DNA from: Corylus avellana
Taxonomy: Eukaryota > Streptophyta > Magnoliopsida > Fagales > Betulaceae
DNA length: 64,000 nt
NCBI RefSeq assembly: GCF_901000735.1
Contig: NC_081551.1
Span: 15,900,545 to 15,964,544 of the forward strand
Direction of reading: 5' to 3'
Below the pieces are notes generated by a model. The model had not been told where the DNA came from and made no database searches. It saw only the letters and a list, made by a program, of their open reading frames with translations. Below are positions 31,491 through 43,390 of the stretch, piece by piece (within the stretch, counting starts at the first letter, position 1; every line of letters starts with the position of its first letter). Both the position numbers and the translations under genes were made by a program.

Positions 31491-32060
31491 AATTTCTGAC
31501 GTAGCTACAGTAAACGAATTTGTGCCACCTTACTAATTATATGCTACGTTAATAAATATTTTTATGAGGTGGAAAAGTTGGCAGGTCAGTAATTAGTGAC
31601 CTGACAATATCCACATATCAATAAATTCTGACCTGTTAGACATTGCCACGTCAATAAATTTTTTAGGATTTTAAAACTTTAAAAATTATATGTTTTACTA
31701 ATGTGTTAAATTTTTACACGTCAATAAATATTGACGTGTAAAATTACCACGTCAGAAATTTTTGATGTGGCAATTTTACACGTCAAAAATTACTAACGTG
31801 TTTAATTGCCACGTAAATAATGTCTAACGTGGTAGTTTAACACGTCAATAATTATCGACGTGTGAAATTACCACGTCTGAAATTTGCTGACATGACAATT
31901 TCACATGTCAATAAAAATTTTCATTATGCCAAAATTTCCTGACCTGACAATTTCACTGGTCAGGATTTCTTGACGTGTGAAATTGCCATGTCAGGAAATT
32001 ATTGACTTGCCAGTTTAACACATCAATATTTTATGACGTGTAAAATTTCATATGTCAATA
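31491..32060. promoter_or_regulatory. CACTA left subterminal region: CACGTCA palindromes
   Basis: Words of the type CACGTCA/TGACGTG, plus diverged forms, recur about every 20-30 bp in alternating orientation separated by AT-rich spacers such as AATAAAT. A 32-bp perfect palindrome lies at 31712-31743 (TTTTACACGTCAATA and its complement). In En/Spm elements such subterminal repeats bind the element's TNPA-type protein; the binding role here is inferred. Confidence 0.75.
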
Positions 32061-32070
32061 AATAATGAGA

Positions 32071-32182
32071 GGTGTTCCCAAGAGGTAGCTCAATCGGCTT
32101 GAACCACGCTTAATGAAGCGGAGGTCACTAGTTCGAATCCTCCTCCTCCCTCTTGTGCGGACATGTCAAAAAAAAAAAAAAA
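32071..32182 (+). mobile_element. tRNA-derived SINE inside the CACTA element
   Basis: The best-preserved family member: an A-box-like AGGTAGCTCAATCGGC, the anticodon-side remnant GAACCACGCTTAATGAAGCG, a B box GGTCACTAGTTCGAATCC, then CTCTTGTGCGGACATGTC and an A tail. AATAATGAGA at 32061-32070 and 32183-32192 is a perfect 10-bp target duplication. It is younger than the host CACTA element. Confidence 0.88.
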
Positions 32183-33399
32183 AATAATGAGATGTGAATA
32201 ATTTTATTTAATAATTAATTAAATTTTATACAAACAATATAGTAATTCATAATTTATGAATTTAAGTTAAATTTTGTGCAAACCAATTAATTAATTAATT
32301 AGGTATATATATATAACAATTGGAATTGGCATGCAGTATATATATATATAATGTGCACCGGATTATCGATCCTTGGGTTTTTTTTTTCTTTTTTTTTTTT
32401 TTTTTTTTTTTTTTTCTAATTAATTATTGTTCTCATTAGAATTAAATATATTGCATGTACATGCTATAAACTATATAATTAATAAAGTTAAGTTAATTAT
32501 ATAATGATCATGATGCATGCATGCAATATGCTTCCCTCCATTAATTAATTCTATTTCAAATAACTAATTATATAATTATTAAGCATACATATATATAGAC
32601 CTAGCTAGCTAGAGATCCTTTCGAAAATAACTATGGACTTGAAGAAATAATCATAAAAATATATGACATATTTAATCGATCACTTTGTTTTGCAAATTAA
32701 TTTAGTATATTCATCACTGATCACCACTATATGGGAATTGTTAAAAGAAGGTTGGAAAATTGATTTTTAATTTATCAATTCTTTCCTTTTCAATTATTTT
32801 AATTTTACTTTGAATGTCATTCTCCTACATTAAAGCAGTCTAATTGCTAGCTACGCGCAGCTTGCACGATGAAAGAGGCATGCACTTATCTTATCAGTCA
32901 ACGTCCTAAACATCTATTGGCGATGCCATGCCATCTTATGAATTTTATAATATAAATACATTAGAGAGAAAATCATACAATTTTATGAACCTTAAGTACT
33001 ACATGCTAGGCAATTTCCTAACTATATTGTCACAGTTTTATTTAAAAGACAGTTCAAATATTAATAAAATTTGGTTTATCATACTAAATTATTCAAAGTT
33101 ATATCAACCTTTTGTGTGTTAGAAGTTAGAACCCCACAAGCTAGTTAAGTATCCACAATTAATTAAATCAAAAGAATTAGATTTCTTAATTTTCTCTAAG
33201 CCTATACTTTTCTTAGTATATATATGCATTACATTACATATTACATTATAAAATATCAAAATTAAATTTAGTTATAACAAATTTTAATTTATTTATTTTA
33301 ATGTAATGTGTTATGTTAGTATTTATATATTTATAAGTAAATATTCAGTATATTAATTTTAAAAAATTTATTGACGTCGAATAGAGATGACGTGCCACA

Positions 33400-34631
33400 T
33401 TAACGCGTCGGGGATCCCCTCAGGAAACCAACCCTAGCATGATCCCATCTCCCCCCCACATGGCATGCGCCCGTCAGTATGTTGGGGGCACACTTGACTG
33501 ATTTTTTTTTTTTTTTTTTTTCTATTCTTTTCCCCTCTTTTTCGAAGACTACCAGCTAGCTCCTTCATCTTTTCTTTTTTCTCCTTTTTTTTTCTCGGCT
33601 TTTTTTTTTCTCCTTTCTTATGCACTTAGCTGAGCTTTCGGTCCAAAGCGTGCTTTTTTTTTTTTTTTTTTCTCTTCTCCATCCGCCGACCCGTATACTC
33701 TCTCTCAAGCTCACTAGCTTTCTCTCTCACAAAATCTCCTCCGCACATAAACCCGCCGGCCATACGTCCTTCTCTCTGCCATCTCCGGCCGTCATCCTCT
33801 CTCCCTCCGCTTCTAGCTCCTACAAGAGCTCCTCATATATATTAACTAATTTTTTGTGTTAATTATTTAAATTTTTGCTTTGTTTGAGATAATTAATAAT
33901 TGTTGGTTTGTTAATTGATTAGGTGATTCCTGCTATGTGTTAGGATTGTTATTTGGTATGTGGTATATATGAACAACCATGTGGTTTTGATTGTTATATT
34001 TTTACAACTAGTAATTAACTTAGATTTATTTATTTTATTTGTTTAGTGATATATAATAATAAATGCATTTAAATTTGGACTTGTATATTGTTTAGGTTTT
34101 GCCCTATTAAACTTTATAAATGCTATATGACCAAAAATTTTGACAAAAGGAAAAAAAAAAAAAAAAGGACTATGTACCCTAGCTAGATTTATTTTATTTA
34201 ACTAGAGTCCCCATTATCTAACAAATGTATATGAATATTTGGGAAATAAAATAAAATGTGAATGTGAAAAAAGAATGTAAACGGTTAGACAAAATCAAAT
34301 AATGTGTATGTGATAAAAAAATAATAATAATAATAAAATAAAATAAAATAAAAAAACAATTTTTTTTTTTAAAAAAGCGTGAAGTAAACCCTAAACCCTA
34401 CTAAAAAAGATACGAAAACAACTAGCCTAGATAGATGATAATTATTGATGATCCTCATTTGGAATAGTTGTTATTTTGTTTAAGTTTAGGAAATTTTCAT
34501 GAGTAAGAAATAAATAAATTATCAACAACCTTAGCTAGTAATTAAGTTTGCATTTAAATTCCATTAATATGTATGTGTTTATTGATTACTTTTAAGTCGC
34601 GTATATTTGTCTCTAATGTCCGTAGATAACA
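33400..34631 (+). promoter_or_regulatory. CACTA promoter and 5' leader region of TNP2
   Basis: A CT-rich leader (33680-33830, many CTCTCT words) after T tracts precedes AT-rich, intron-like DNA. An acceptor TCTAATGTCCGTAG sits 6 bp before the TNP2 ATG at 34632. No other coding sequence was found. Confidence 0.45.
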
Positions 34632-37600
34632 ATGGCCAATAGTTGGATGACAAAACCTAGGGGTACAAAGGAATACATAGACGGTTGTAGATTGTTCGTA
34701 GACTTCGCAATTGGGAACTTCTCAGTACTTGATGGTAAGATTTATTGCCCATGTAAGGTGTGTCGCCTTAACCGGCGCTATTCACTAGGCATTGTTCTCG
34801 CCCACTTGACAGGGGGGAAAGGCATACTTCCTACATATAAGGACTGGATGTTTCATGGTGAGAAGCTTGTACGGGGTCATGTTGAACCGTCTCCTTCGAA
34901 TCGTCTGGCCACAGATGTAGCAAGTGGAAGCAGCGATGAGGATGAAAATATGCACGCTATGTTACGTGATGTGTTCGGCATGCACGATGTCAGCGAAGAC
35001 AACTGTGAGCCTCAGGTCGTTGTGCAGGGTGATGAAGAAATCTTAGTCGAAGAAGCGGATGAAGTTGACGTTCGACAGTACCACGAGCTGCTTAAAGAGG
35101 CAAAGACACTTCTATATGATAAAACCAAACATAGTAAGCTGAGCGCAACTGTTCATCTGTACAACTTGAAGTGTGTTAGTGGAATTAGTAACAAGATATT
35201 TTTATCTCTCCTTGAGTTCATCAATCAATTGTTGCATGCGGATGATGGAGCTTTGCCGATTAATACCTATAAGGCAAAAAAATATCTAAGGGACATGGGA
35301 CTCAGGTATGAGAAGATTTCGGCTTATTGTAATGACTGCATGTTATTCTGGAAGGGCAACGAGTTGTTAGATTCATGTACAATTTGTGAAAAATCTAAGT
35401 GGAAAGATGAAATTCATTTAGACGAGGACAGTCAACCCATATCGTCAAGTAAGAAACACCTAATGAAAGTGTTGCGGTGGTTTCCACTCATACCAAGACT
35501 ATAGAGTTTGTGTATGTCGCAGTATACATCGCCCCATATGAATTGGCATATAGACAACGGCACACAGTGGCGAAGCCACTTAATGCTTTGGGGGTGCCAC
35601 AAGCACGCCCAAAGCTTTTAAATTTTTTATTTTTATTTTGCAATTTTTCTCCCAAATTCCACACGGTACTCCCAAAAAGAAAGAAAAAAAAAATTATTCT
35701 CTCCTACTTACGCAAGTTACCATTCGGCACTCTAAAAAAAATTTTAGTGGCACCCTCAATATAAATTGTTTGGCTCGGCCATTGACCGCACAAAGGATGA
35801 TGTATTGAGATATCCGGCCAATGGTGAAGTATGGAAGTCATTTGATCATTTATATCCGGAATTTGCAGCGGATAGCAGGAATGTAAGACTTAGACTAACC
35901 TTAGATGGATTTAATCCTTTTGGGAATCTTAATACATCCCACAGCACTTGGCCCGTAATGCTTGTGCCATACAACTTGCCTCCTTTGATGTGTATAAAAC
36001 AAACATTTTTTTATATTATTTCTAATTATCGTAGGCCCGAGTTCACCTGGAATGGATATAGACGTTTATCTTCTGCCCTTAATTGAGGAATTAAAGGAAT
36101 TATGGAATGTAGGGGTACGCACATTTGATGTCTCCACTAAAACACACTTTATGTTGCGAGCATAATTGATGTGGACAATTAATGACTTCCCGGCATACGC
36201 AGATCTGTCAGGATGGCCTACCAGGGGAGCAAAGACATGTCCTTGTTGTATGCATTCAATAATGTCTAGATGGTTAAAACATGGCCACAAATAGTGTTTT
36301 ATGGGCCATAGATAATACTTGCCCTTAAATCATCCGTGGAGGAAGAACAAAAGAACTTTTGACTGTAACTAGAAACTACAATGTGCATACGATGCGCTAA
36401 GTGGAGATGAAATCCTAAGACATTTAGAAGGGATGCCATTTGGGGATGAGGATGCCGGTAAGTCAAAGCCAGAAAGTAGTAAGAAGCAGGGAGAGAAGCA
36501 GAAGAAGAGTACTCCCAACTTCATACCATAAGGGACTAATCATGTAGTATGGAAGAAGAAGAGTATTTTCTTTAAGTTGCCGTATTTGAAGGATAATTTA
36601 TTGTGGCACAACCTTGATGTGATGCACATAGACAAGAATGTGATAGACAACATTCTTGGCACAATACTCAACAGAAAAGGAAAAACAAAGGACAACTATA
36701 ATGCTCGCAAAGACTTACAAGAGATGGGTTTGAGATGTATACTTCATCTATTTACGAAGAATAGAAAAATCTATATGCCCCCAGCTTGTCACACAATGTC
36801 CTATGAAAATAAAACCAATTTTTTGAAAGTGCTTCGGGATGTGATGGTGCCCGATGGTTATGCCTTGAATTCCAGATGTGTACGACTTAAAGAACGTACG
36901 ATAACGAGTTTGAAGAGTCATGACTATCACATACTAATGCAACAACATCTACCTATTGCTTTACGTGGATCACCGCTAGGTAACGTGGTCAGACCTTTGG
37001 TTGAGATGAGTACATTCTTCCGGGGCATATGTTTAACTACGTTGACATTAGATGGGACATGTATTCCCCCCAAGTTTTTTCACTAGCATGGTTCATGTTG
37101 TCATACATCTTGCCCGTGAATGCCGACTAGATGGACCAGTAGGTCCAGTACAGTATAGGTAAATGTATCCAGGTGAGGGGTAAATTTTGATCACCAATTT
37201 TTTTTTTTTTTTTTTTTTGCCCACCACTAAAAGATAAAGAATAACTACAATTGATTGATTGATTTCTATATACAGGAGCCTAGGGGGGTTCAAATCTAAT
37301 GTGCGCAATAAAGCAGGCCTTGCGGGATGCATTGCGGAGGGTTACATAACAATTGAGTTTGTGACATTCTGCTCGATGTATTTGGATGACGCATCGACGT
37401 TTCATAATAGGGCCCAAAGAAACCCTGATGGTTGTAAGGGGGCGGGAAAGCGAGTCATCTTCAATCGTATCACACTGGCACAGATTCATCGATATATATT
37501 GTTTAACTTTGACAAGTTCCTACAGCTACAGACGTGAGTCATGTCATTAGTACGTGCCCTGTCATTCCTTGTACAACCTTAATTTTTAATGCACTATAAT

Positions 37601-38418
37601 GAATCTAATTTTTAATTGTAGGATGCACATGGAAATGCTTAGAAGGCGAACGACGGACGATCGGTTGGAAAGCCAACATTTCGAACAATTTGTCGATTGC
37701 TATCATGACTACGTAAGACTAATGTCTTTTTACCCATTAAATGACGAGTATATCTGTTTCACATTCAAATTTTCTCACCAATTTCACTTATCGTCCTCCA
37801 TTGTACATAATATACTCACAAGTCAATGGATTGGATGATCGAAACAAAAAGAAAATGGGTGAGAAACTGGTAATGCACTGTAGAGGGCCAAAGAAAACAG
37901 CAGTCAAGTACAACAGATATGTGGTTAATGAGAAGTTGTTTCGTACTTTTGTAGTTGATATCGAAAAAAGGACTCAAAATAGTGGTGTGTGTATGCCGAC
38001 TACTAATGGCGAAACGTATGATGGTAAGTTAACCCAAATAATTGAGGTTGAGTACTACGATAGGACTAAGTATGTTATGTTCAAGTGTGATTGGGCGAAC
38101 AGCACGAGGGACAGGGGGTACAAGGTTGACGAGTATGACATAACGCTTGTCAATTTCAAAAACCTTATCCACACTGGAGAGAAGACTATGGATGAGCCGT
38201 TTATGCTAACTTCACAAGTTGACCAAGTATTTTACGTCGAAGATGATAGGAATCCAGATTGGGCTTGCGCTGTAAGGACTAAACTTAGAAAAGTATACGA
38301 TGTTGGTCAGGGTCAAGGGCCTAGCGATTCTAGTGTCAACTACCACGAGATTGGGCCCCTCCTCTTGAGTAGCAATCATGATCAAGTTAACTCACGTGAT
38401 GATGTCGATTACATCTGA
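34632..38418 (+). pseudogene. CACTA TNP2 transposase, broken
   Basis: The first exon (34632-35504) opens MANSWMTKPRGTKEYIDGC and contains the transposase-associated domain with the CPCKVC knuckle and HLTGGKGILPTYKDWMFHGE. The tnp2 domain follows (LRYEKISAYCND, then FNPFGNLNTSHSTWPV, PYNLPPLMC, LLWHNLDVMHIDKNVIDNIL). DUF4218-type blocks lie at about 36577-37680 (CVRLKERTITSLKSHDYH, NRAQRNPDGCKG) and a DUF4216-type block at 37860-38400 (GKLTQIIEVEYYD, VMFKCDW, QVFYVED). TNP2 is the catalytic transposase of CACTA elements. Damage: a 220-bp hAT MITE at 35565, a frameshift near 36005, and stops near 36163, 36292 and 36530. Introns with GT-AG ends occur near 37158-37280 and 37535-37620. The MITE carries the first visible interruption. 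Confidence 0.88.
35565..35784. mobile_element. hAT-type MITE inside TNP2
   Basis: The ends are CAGTGGCGAAGCCACTT and TTGGCTCGGCCATTG, imperfect inverted repeats (CARTGGCnnAGCCA). Flanking octamers ACGGCACA (35557-35564) and ACCGCACA (35785-35792) are an 8-bp duplication with one mismatch. Removing it brings the two halves of the TNP2 similarity together. Confidence 0.85.
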
Positions 38419-38697
38419 CCCGATTTAACACCAATTGAAGCGTATGTCATTTAATGGTATTGGAGTACACCCTTATCTTTGGATTTTTTTTTTTTTAAAA
38501 AAAGATATATCTATATTAATTTGTAATTGTTTTATGTTAACCATGAAATTTATATGTACAATGAGTAAATGATATATAATTAATTAAATAACTAGTATAT
38601 GTTTAAAATTTTAAATGTGTGATTAGTTTATATATCCTTGTACATATTTACTTATTTTAAATACTAATTCGGTCCGTAATGTATTTTACAGGGAGAT

Positions 38698-40021
38698 ATG
38701 AGTTGTAGAGGGAAGAGAAAAGCACAAAGGCAACCCATTGTGCGGTTGACATCGGTCACCCAGGCGTCGGGCTCATCTCCCCGGGCTAATAGGGAGCCAG
38801 AAGGGTATAGACCAGTACTTCCACATCATGTGGACCCATGCGGGGCAGGACTTCGACTTTGCTAGTGACGTTCATGGAGATTCTTAGTATACTCCACCCG
38901 AGCTAGGCACATCCACACCTTTCACACTCAACTTCCCTATGTTGAGTGATCTAGGGATCGTTTCACATGGCCACTTTGATAGGCCCCTGTGCACCACCAG
39001 ACCACAAGTAAATAATAGTGATGAGACACAGCTCCCTAATAGCAATGTGGGTAATGAGGATAGTACCGCGCAGGACATGCATCTCAATGATACTGCTACA
39101 CGCCCGTTGGCGCTCAACGAGGTTTGGACGATAAGTAAGTATATATGCTAAAAATTGTAATATATTTTTCATTTTATTATGTAGTTTGTTTTAATTTGTA
39201 ACTAACTTGTTTGAATCGTTAATGTAGTAGGTATAAATGAAAATGGCACCACCTGGTATCATGTTTTGAGTGTCAAGGCAAGACACAAGTCGTTAGATAT
39301 CCCCAATGGGCAGAGGATCGTGTGTGAATATAACCCCGTGTGGCAGCCTGTGGGACAAAGCGCTTCAAAATTTATACGGATGACCGGATTGTTCGTCAGG
39401 AGCAACAATTATGTACGGATTAGCGACGAGTGGAAGAATGTGCCAGAGCGTAGGAATGAGGATTTATGGGATGCTTTGATAGTATGTTTGAATTAAATAT
39501 TATTGTATTTATGATAGTTATGTGTATGTGATTTTGTCAAATATATTGCCTTATTGTTTAATTTATGCATAAGCACTTCTATGTCCCCCTTGAGTACGAT
39601 ATCGTGGCAATAAAACAAGACGCGTTCCAAGATATGAAAAACAAGCTTAAGACTTGGAAGTATAAATTTAAGCATAGTATTCACATTCAGTCGGGTGATA
39701 CTCTGACGGCAGTGAAGGCTAGGGTAGGGGAACTTATGTTATCCACGTACAACAGTACGGACGTGGATATATTATTGGAGAAATAGTGTAGTGAAGAGAA
39801 TCAAGTAAGTCACATATTTTATTGGGTTTTGTTTAATTTTATTGGGTTTTGTTTAGTTTTATTAAAACAAATGTGTTAGGCTAAAATATTAACAATGTTA
39901 ATTGTGTAGAAATATGCTGCGTATATGAAGCAAATGCGGTCCAAGAACCAAACGCTTCACTGCACCGAGTCGAAGAGCTTTGCCAGAGCTACACATGAAA
40001 AAGTATGTGTATTATTTAACA

Positions 40022-40077
<56 letters not shown>

Positions 40078-41440
40078 AAATTTATGTTGAGTTGATAAAT
40101 TATATATATTTTAATACTTATTCGAAGATTATATTTATGTAGTTCATGAATACGGGGACTTCGCTTACACGAGCATAGTCTTACATCAATACACACATGA
40201 ATAAGGATGACAGATATCCAAATGACTTGGTTTGGGAGAGATGTGTATGCTACTATTAACCGATATGTCTTGGTTAATATATATTTGTTTTTATTTCAAT
40301 TTAATATTTCTAATTGATTTTTTTAATTATTTATCACATTGCAAATTTAATGTGTACCCTACAGGAGACGATGAAGGAGCTACTACCCACTAACCCTGCT
40401 GCTACAAGATCTATAACCGAAGGCACCGTACGGTGGGCACCCGACGATGCGTACTCACAGGGGATAGGCAATAAGCCTGAGTACGCTGGTCGGGTTCGTC
40501 AAGTTGGGCCAAATATTCTACCTGTGCCTGACAGCATACACACTTATTATAAACCAGTTACACCACGGTCACAAAATCCCAGAAGCTCGAGGGTCTCACA
40601 AATGATAGAAGTTGCACTTCATGCTGAAAGGGAGAAGCACAAGGCGAAGATAGATGCGCTGTTAGTGGCACAACAAGAGCAGGCAGCTGTGTAGCAAGCT
40701 GAAAGGGAGAAGCAGAGGGCAGAGATAGATGCGCTGTTAGATGCACAATGACAGCAGTTTGCTGCGCAGCTATATGAGAAAGAGACTAATATTAATTTGA
40801 TGTATGAGGCCCGTTTTCGTCAGCTTGAGTCTATGATGCAATCGAGGTCCACATCCGAGATGACTCGAGTTAAGGATGTGCCGGACAAAGAGTCCCCAGC
40901 TCGTTTGGTGGTGAGATCGTCGGTAGGGAGTGGATCAGGTAATGCAATTTTTTTTTTGTTTGGGTTTTCTTGCATATATGTCCTATACATACGAATTGGT
41001 ATATATATATTGCAACTCTTGTTGCAATTTGTTTTTTCTTCGTTAGTTTGGTGATACATTTGATTGCTTTTAGTATTGTTTTTGATGTTCTAATTATTGA
41101 TGATGATGATGATGATGATGTTTGTTATTATTTCTATTAGTAAACTTTAGTATTGTTTTTGCGTCTAATGTTGTTTAATATATTATTTTCCTATGGACTT
41201 TGTAAGAGATACATATTGCATTGATGATGTTTGTTATTATTTCTAGTTAGTGCATTTTTTGTTGTATTATAATAATTTCATTTTGGTTCGTATATATGTT
41301 AAAGTTGTTATGGTGCCCTATTTTGTGTTTGGCTTAGGATCCTGATAAGAAGGGTACGTATTGGTTGCTAACTGTTTGTTTTATCATTTCCAGGTAATGC
41401 AGAGATGTCGTACAATGAGAAAGCTATTGACCTGAAATGA
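38698..41440 (+). pseudogene. CACTA second gene (plant transposase Ptta/En/Spm family), broken
   Basis: The start is MSCRGKRKAQRQPIVRL at 38698. Predicted exons include 39229-39487 (RIVCEYNPVWQPVGQSASKF, FVRSNNYVRISDEW), 39568-39805 (HFYVPLEYDIVAIKQD), 39910-40002 (MKQMRSKNQT) and 40365-40949 (ETMKELLPTN, GIGNKPEYAGRVRQVG). The last exon begins near 41396 and stops at 41440. The C-terminal part has an imperfect internal duplication, AEREKHKAKIDALL then AEREKQRAEIDALL, probably coiled coil. In-frame stops at 38863, about 40692 and about 40749 disable it. In En/Spm-type elements this gene corresponds to the accessory DNA-binding protein that acts on subterminal repeats. Confidence 0.75.
40019..40076. 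repeat. (CA)n(TA)n compound microsatellite
   Basis: About 20 CA units followed by about 9 AT units in an intron of the CACTA second gene. Confidence 0.95.
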
Positions 41441-42531
41441 GCATTGTGTACCAGTTTGTAGTTGGTAAACTTATAAATATTTTGTTCTTGTTTTGTTGAT
41501 GTTTAACGTTACATGTAATTATGTCTATATTCGTGGTAACATATATAGTTTGGTTGTCTGTGATTGATGTAGAAATTGCATGTTTGTGATACTTGCTGGA
41601 ACTTGCATGTTTGTGATTAATGTGGGAGTTCATATCATGAATAGTAAGTATTTTTTATGGATGATTAATGAATACTTCGTTTAGGGTTTAATGTGGTAGT
41701 TCGTTACATCAAGTATATTTTTGGTGAAGGCTTAACGTGGTAGTTCGTTCCATCAAGTATTGTTTCATGAATATATAGTTCGTTAAATGTGTATTAGGTC
41801 AACTTTGAAATTCTGCAATAAAAAATATTGTTTTTGATGTTCTAACTATTGATGATGATGATGATGAGGTTTGTTATTATTTCTATTATTGAACTTTAAT
41901 ATTGTTTTTGCTTCTAGTTTTGTTTTGTTATTATTTTCCTATACACTTTGTAAGAGATAAATATTGCATTGATGATGTTTGTTATTATTTCTAGTGGAAG
42001 CATTTTTTGTTTTATTATAGTAATTAATGTCATTTTGGTTAGTATATATCCTAAAGTTGTTACGGTGCCATTTTTTGTGTTTGGCTTAAGATGTTGATAA
42101 GAAGGGTATGTATTGGGTGCTTATTGTTTGTTTTATAATTTCCAGGTAATGCGGAGATGTCGTACACAATGAGGAAGCTATTGACCTGGAATGAGCTTTG
42201 TCTGTCAGTTTGTAGTTGGTAAACTTATAAATATTTTGTTCTTGTTTTGTTGATGTTTACCGTTACATGTAATTATGTCTAGATTCAGGGTAACAGATAT
42301 AGTTTGGTTGTTTGTGATTTTTGTACAAATTGCATGTTTGTGATTAATATGGAAGTTCATTTCATGAATAATAAGTATTTTTTATGAATGATTAATGAAA
42401 AATTCGTTTAGGGTTTAATGTGGTAGTTCTCTCCATCAAGTATATTTTTGATGGATGATTAACGTTGTTTCATGAATATATAGTTCGTTAAATGTGTATT
42501 AGGTCAACTCCGAAATTCTGCAATAAAAATA
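41074..42531. repeat. tandem duplication of about 750 bp at the 3' end of the CACTA gene
   Basis: Landmarks recur with a 706-752-bp offset: TTTTTGATGTTCTAA with (GAT)n at 41081 and 41833, the terminal exon AAGCTATTGACCTG at 41420 and 42176, and TGTGTATTAGGTCAACT at 41787 and 42493. Each copy therefore carries its own version of the last exon. The second copy has CACAATGAGG where the first has CAATGAGA. Confidence 0.85.
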
Positions 42532-42661
42532 AAGTCAAAATTGGTTTTTAAAAAAATGAAACAGTAAATTGAATCCTAAACGAATGAAACAAATGGATGA
42601 TTAACAGTAAATTTACAAAAAAATGAAACACAAAAATGGAAAAAAAAAAAAAAACCCTGAT

Positions 42662-43020
42662 GACTTAATTTTCTGACGTGGTAAAAGTACCACGTCAGAA
42701 AATTTACTGACGTGGTACTTTTACCAGGTCAGCAAATTTATTGATGTGGTAAAGAATGCCACGTCAATAAATTTATTGACATGGCACTGTTTGGCACGTC
42801 AATAAATTTATTGACATGGCACTGTTTGGCACGTCAATAAATTTTACTGACATGGCAAACAATAACACGTCAATAAATGTTGACGTGCTAAACAGTGACA
42901 CGTCAGTAAACAAAATTTATTGACCCCTACGGTTCTAACCTTCAATACACGTCAGAAAAGTTTTCAGACATGTCAGATATCATGACACGTCAAAAAACGA
43001 TAGTTAAGAAAAAATAGTTA
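42662..43020. promoter_or_regulatory. CACTA right subterminal region: CACGTCA palindromes
   Basis: It contains a 34-bp palindrome at 42669-42702 (TTTTCTGACGTGGTA, AAAG, then the complement) and further inverted CACGTCA/TGACGTGG words separated by AATAAATTTATTGA-type spacers. Two adjacent copies of CATGGCACTGTTTGGCACGT occur at 42780 and 42814. It mirrors the left end at 31491-32060. Confidence 0.75.
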
Positions 43021-43134
43021 TTTTGTAGTGGGTATGCATTTTAGTGAGACAAAATATATATAGTAGATTTTAAAAAATGTCTAAAATGAAGTGGTAGACA
43101 CAAAAATACTATCAAAAACAAATTGTTTATCTAA

Positions 43135-43390
43135 GGGCGTGTTTGGCATTGCGATTTCATTGATAAAAAGTGCCATTTTTAAACCTAATCCCAAAAAAAT
43201 AAGTTGTTCAGGGTTGTGTTTTTTTAAAAATTGCTTCAAATGGAAGATAATGAGGTGCCTTTTTGAAAACACACAATTTTAAAAGTTAAATTACAATTTT
43301 AAAGGTCAAACTGCGATTTTCTTAAATGTTTAACTAAAATCATTATTTTTAAACTGGACTTTTAAAAATCGTAAGCCCAAACCAACCTAA
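43135..43390. mobile_element. GCGATTT MITE family copy beside the CACTA element
   Basis: The left end GTGTTTGGCATTGCGATTTC pairs with AAATCGTAAGCCCAAACCAA at the right. It shares internal blocks (GTGCCTTTTTGAAAACACAC, AATTTTAAAGGTCAAACTGC) with 48280-48570 and 18600-18790. The TGTTTGG ends suggest a hAT or PIF relative; the duplication is unclear. Confidence 0.65.

Larger units (their letters stand above)
31473..43030 (+). mobile_element. CACTA (En/Spm-type) transposon, 11.56 kb, both termini present
   Basis: The left terminus CACTACAAAAAAACTATCA at 31473 and the right terminus, whose complement reads CACTACAAAATAACTAT from 43030, form the TIR. Flanking triplets are GGC (31470-31472) and GGT (43031-43033), a probable 3-bp target duplication with one transition. 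Inside, in order: a palindrome-rich subterminal region, a promoter/leader region, a TNP2 gene, a second gene of the Ptta/En/Spm family, a 0.75-kb tandem duplication and the right subterminal region. Both genes carry stops or frameshifts, and a SINE and a hAT MITE have inserted, so the copy looks non-autonomous now. Confidence 0.92.

Noticed and set aside
31473..31500. LTR interpretation of the 31473 boundary
   Set aside because: The CACTA terminus, 3-bp flanks and inverted orientation at 43030 fit a DNA transposon, not TG..CA direct repeats.
32085..32140. Possible tRNA gene with GGTTCGAATCC-like B box
   Set aside because: No acceptor stem or anticodon arm folds; the A tail and target duplication identify a SINE.
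33434..33625. Lysine-rich 63-codon minus-strand frame
   Set aside because: Translation of T tracts in the CACTA leader; composition only.
40019..40076. Tandem repeat considered as a CRISPR-like or satellite array
   Set aside because: It is a plain CA/TA microsatellite; this is plant DNA and no spacer structure exists.
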